NCBI GenBank assembly: GCA_017515985.1
Contig: JAFWDV010000014.1
Location: 1 to 64,000, forward strand
Direction of reading: 5' to 3'
Source of the DNA: Clostridia bacterium
Lineage (GTDB): Bacteria; Bacillota; Clostridia; TANB77; CAG-508
DNA length: 64,000 nt
Shown: positions 63,094-64,000 of the stretch, piece after piece
Layout of the letters: each line of letters begins with the position of its first letter
Position numbering within the stretch: the first letter of the stretch is position 1
The notes under the pieces: model-generated
Told to the model about the DNA's origin: nothing
Seen by the model: the letters and a program-made list of their open reading frames with translations, nothing else
The model's database searches: none
Position numbers and translations under genes: made by a program

Positions 63094-63657
63094 ATGGAAG
63101 ATATTAATAAAACAGTGGTTGAATCGATACTTTTTGCAGCAGGTAGACAAGTTGAAGTAAAAGAGTTTGCTTTAGCAATTGAAAAAAGCCCTGAAGAAGT
63201 AATTGAAATAGTTGAAGAATTAAAAAGTGATTATAATAAAAGAAATGCTGGAATTGATATAATAAGAGTTAATGATTCTTATCAGATGTGTACTAGAAAA
63301 AAATGTTATGAGTTTGTTGCACAAGTTTTAGATAGAAAGAATAAACCAAATTTAACTAATGCATCTTTAGAAATAATTTCAATAATTGCATATAATCCAA
63401 ATATAACAAGAGCACAAATTGAAACAATAAGAGGCGTAAATAGCGATGGTACACTTTATAAGTTATTAGAGTATGAACTTATAAAAGAATCTGGAAAGTT
63501 GGATGCACCAGGAAAACCAACTACATATGCTGTAGCAGATAAGTTTTATAAGATGTTTGGGCTTTCTAGTTTAGAGGAATTACCAGAGCTTCCAAAATAT
63601 AAATTGGATCAAAATCAGCAAATCGTAATAGATGAAGAGGCAGAAGAAAATGTATAA
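63094..63657 (+). CDS. scpB: Segregation and condensation protein B
   Basis: ScpB binds ScpA and the SMC ATPase in chromosome condensation. The 187-residue product has two winged-helix domains: VVESILFAAGRQVEVKEFALAIE, RVNDSYQMCTRKKCYEFV and SLEIISIIAYNPNITRAQIETIRGVNSDGTLYKLLE, with LIKESGKLDAPGKPTTYAVADKF. The usual upstream partner scpA is not adjacent. Start ATG 63094 follows AAGGAGAG. Confidence 0.95.
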   Translation: MEDINKTVVESILFAAGRQVEVKEFALAIEKSPEEVIEIVEELKSDYNKRNAGIDIIRVNDSYQMCTRKKCYEFVAQVLDRKNKPNLTNASLEIISIIAYNPNITRAQIETIRGVNSDGTLYKLLEYELIKESGKLDAPGKPTTYAVADKFYKMFGLSSLEELPELPKYKLDQNQQIVIDEEAEENV

Positions 63658-63694
63658 AAAATATGACATAATGTTTTATTATGTCATATTTTTT
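63656..63694. terminator. Bidirectional terminator between scpB and nth
   Basis: A perfect 17-bp stem (63656-63672 with 63678-63694), loop GTTTT, serves both converging genes and overlaps the nth stop codon. Confidence 0.85.
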
Positions 63695-64000
63695 TATTCA
63701 ACTTATATTTGCAGTAGCTTTTTATTGGGCAGTTAGTACAGTCTGGATTTTGTGATTTACAAATGGCTCTGCCATGCAAGATAAATAAGTGATTTACATC
63801 CTTTAGATAATTATTTGGAATGATTTTTAGTAAATCTTTTTCGATTTTTTCTGGATTTGTTTCTTTCGAAAATCCTATTCTATTTGAAATTCTCTTTACG
63901 TGTGTATCTACAGCAATTCCTTGAGGTTTATTAAATGCATCCAGCATTATAACATTTGCTGATTTTCGTCCTATTCCAGGTAATGAAATTAGCTCTTCCA
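63684..64000 (-). CDS. nth: Endonuclease III (C-terminal part; start beyond window)
   Basis: The visible 105 codons include the helix-hairpin-helix ELISLPGIGRKSANVIML with its catalytic Lys region, the catalytic Asp in VDTHVKRISNR, and the [4Fe-4S] loop CKSQNPDCTNCPIKSYC with the family spacing C-x6-C-x2-C-x5-C. Endonuclease III removes oxidised pyrimidines and cleaves abasic sites. The frame runs off the right edge, so the N-terminal half is missing only because the window ends. Confidence 0.95.
   Translation of the reverse strand, partial: EELISLPGIGRKSANVIMLDAFNKPQGIAVDTHVKRISNRIGFSKETNPEKIEKDLLKIIPNNYLKDVNHLFILHGRAICKSQNPDCTNCPIKSYCKYKLNKKI

Overview
The window is AT-rich (mostly 25-35% G+C by eye), gene-dense DNA from a low-GC Gram-positive bacterium of the Clostridia type. 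Support for this comes from strong AGGAGG-like ribosome binding sites, TTG and GTG starts, palindromic U-tailed terminators, sporulation-linked genes (pdaA, yqfC, yqfD, sleB, whiA), an agr quorum-sensing locus, formate-tetrahydrofolate ligase, and the clostridial order asp23-amaP-DUF2273-nusB-xseA-xseB. No rRNA operon, prophage or CRISPR array is visible. The genus cannot be fixed from the sequence alone.

Layout. 1-0.5 kb: the end of an IS3-family element, then tRNA-Tyr and a CAU tRNA. 0.6-4.8 kb: a small atypical gene, htpG behind a CIRCE-like operator, a small membrane protein, an rRNA-type methyltransferase and a pseudouridine synthase. 4.9-7.8 kb: agrB and agrD facing agrA and agrC across a shared terminator; the signal peptide has Ser where Cys is usual. 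8-10.7 kb: accessory genes, namely a hypothetical gene with a frameshifted DUF4160 remnant, a LysR regulator, and an unusual protein ending in an RNA polymerase alpha-CTD-like domain. 10.8-16.7 kb: pdaA-yqfC-yqfD-(unknown)-ybeY-era-yqzL-recO, with an unknown gene where phoH is usual. A 6S RNA follows at 16.8-17.0 kb.

17-30 kb: prmC, whiA, hemW, the asp23/amaP cluster, nusB, xseA and xseB, then fhs, sleB, yqeG, an A24 prepilin peptidase, an M24 peptidase, efp and a zinc-ribbon protein. 30.3-33.5 kb: an M23 peptidase lacking any ordinary start codon, gtrA, tRNA-Trp, ung, rpmE, and a compact GC-rich orphan gene. 33.6-46 kb: miaB, mutS, a nucleoside-kinase-like protein, pgsA, ligA, a DUF4116-repeat protein and asnB. 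46-50 kb: rpmF, a DJ-1-like protein, der, plsY and gpsA. 50.2-55.7 kb: a lipoprotein, a GH57 enzyme and a lysine-rich DUF4912 protein divergent from a GT4 glycosyltransferase, probably a glycan module. 55.8-64 kb: recJ, relA, an MBL-fold hydrolase, several uncharacterised small proteins, a tandem-OB SSB, scpB, and nth running off the right edge.

Most genes serve core functions: DNA replication and repair (mutS, ligA, recJ, recO, xseAB, ung, nth), translation and RNA modification (miaB, prmC, ybeY, era, efp, rpmE, rpmF), envelope lipid and wall synthesis, stringent response and sporulation. The least ordinary parts are the alpha-CTD fusion protein with its upstream palindrome, the Ser-type agr signal, the GC-rich orphan genes, the perfect 26-bp palindrome shared by two loci, and the DUF4912/GH57/GT4 cluster.
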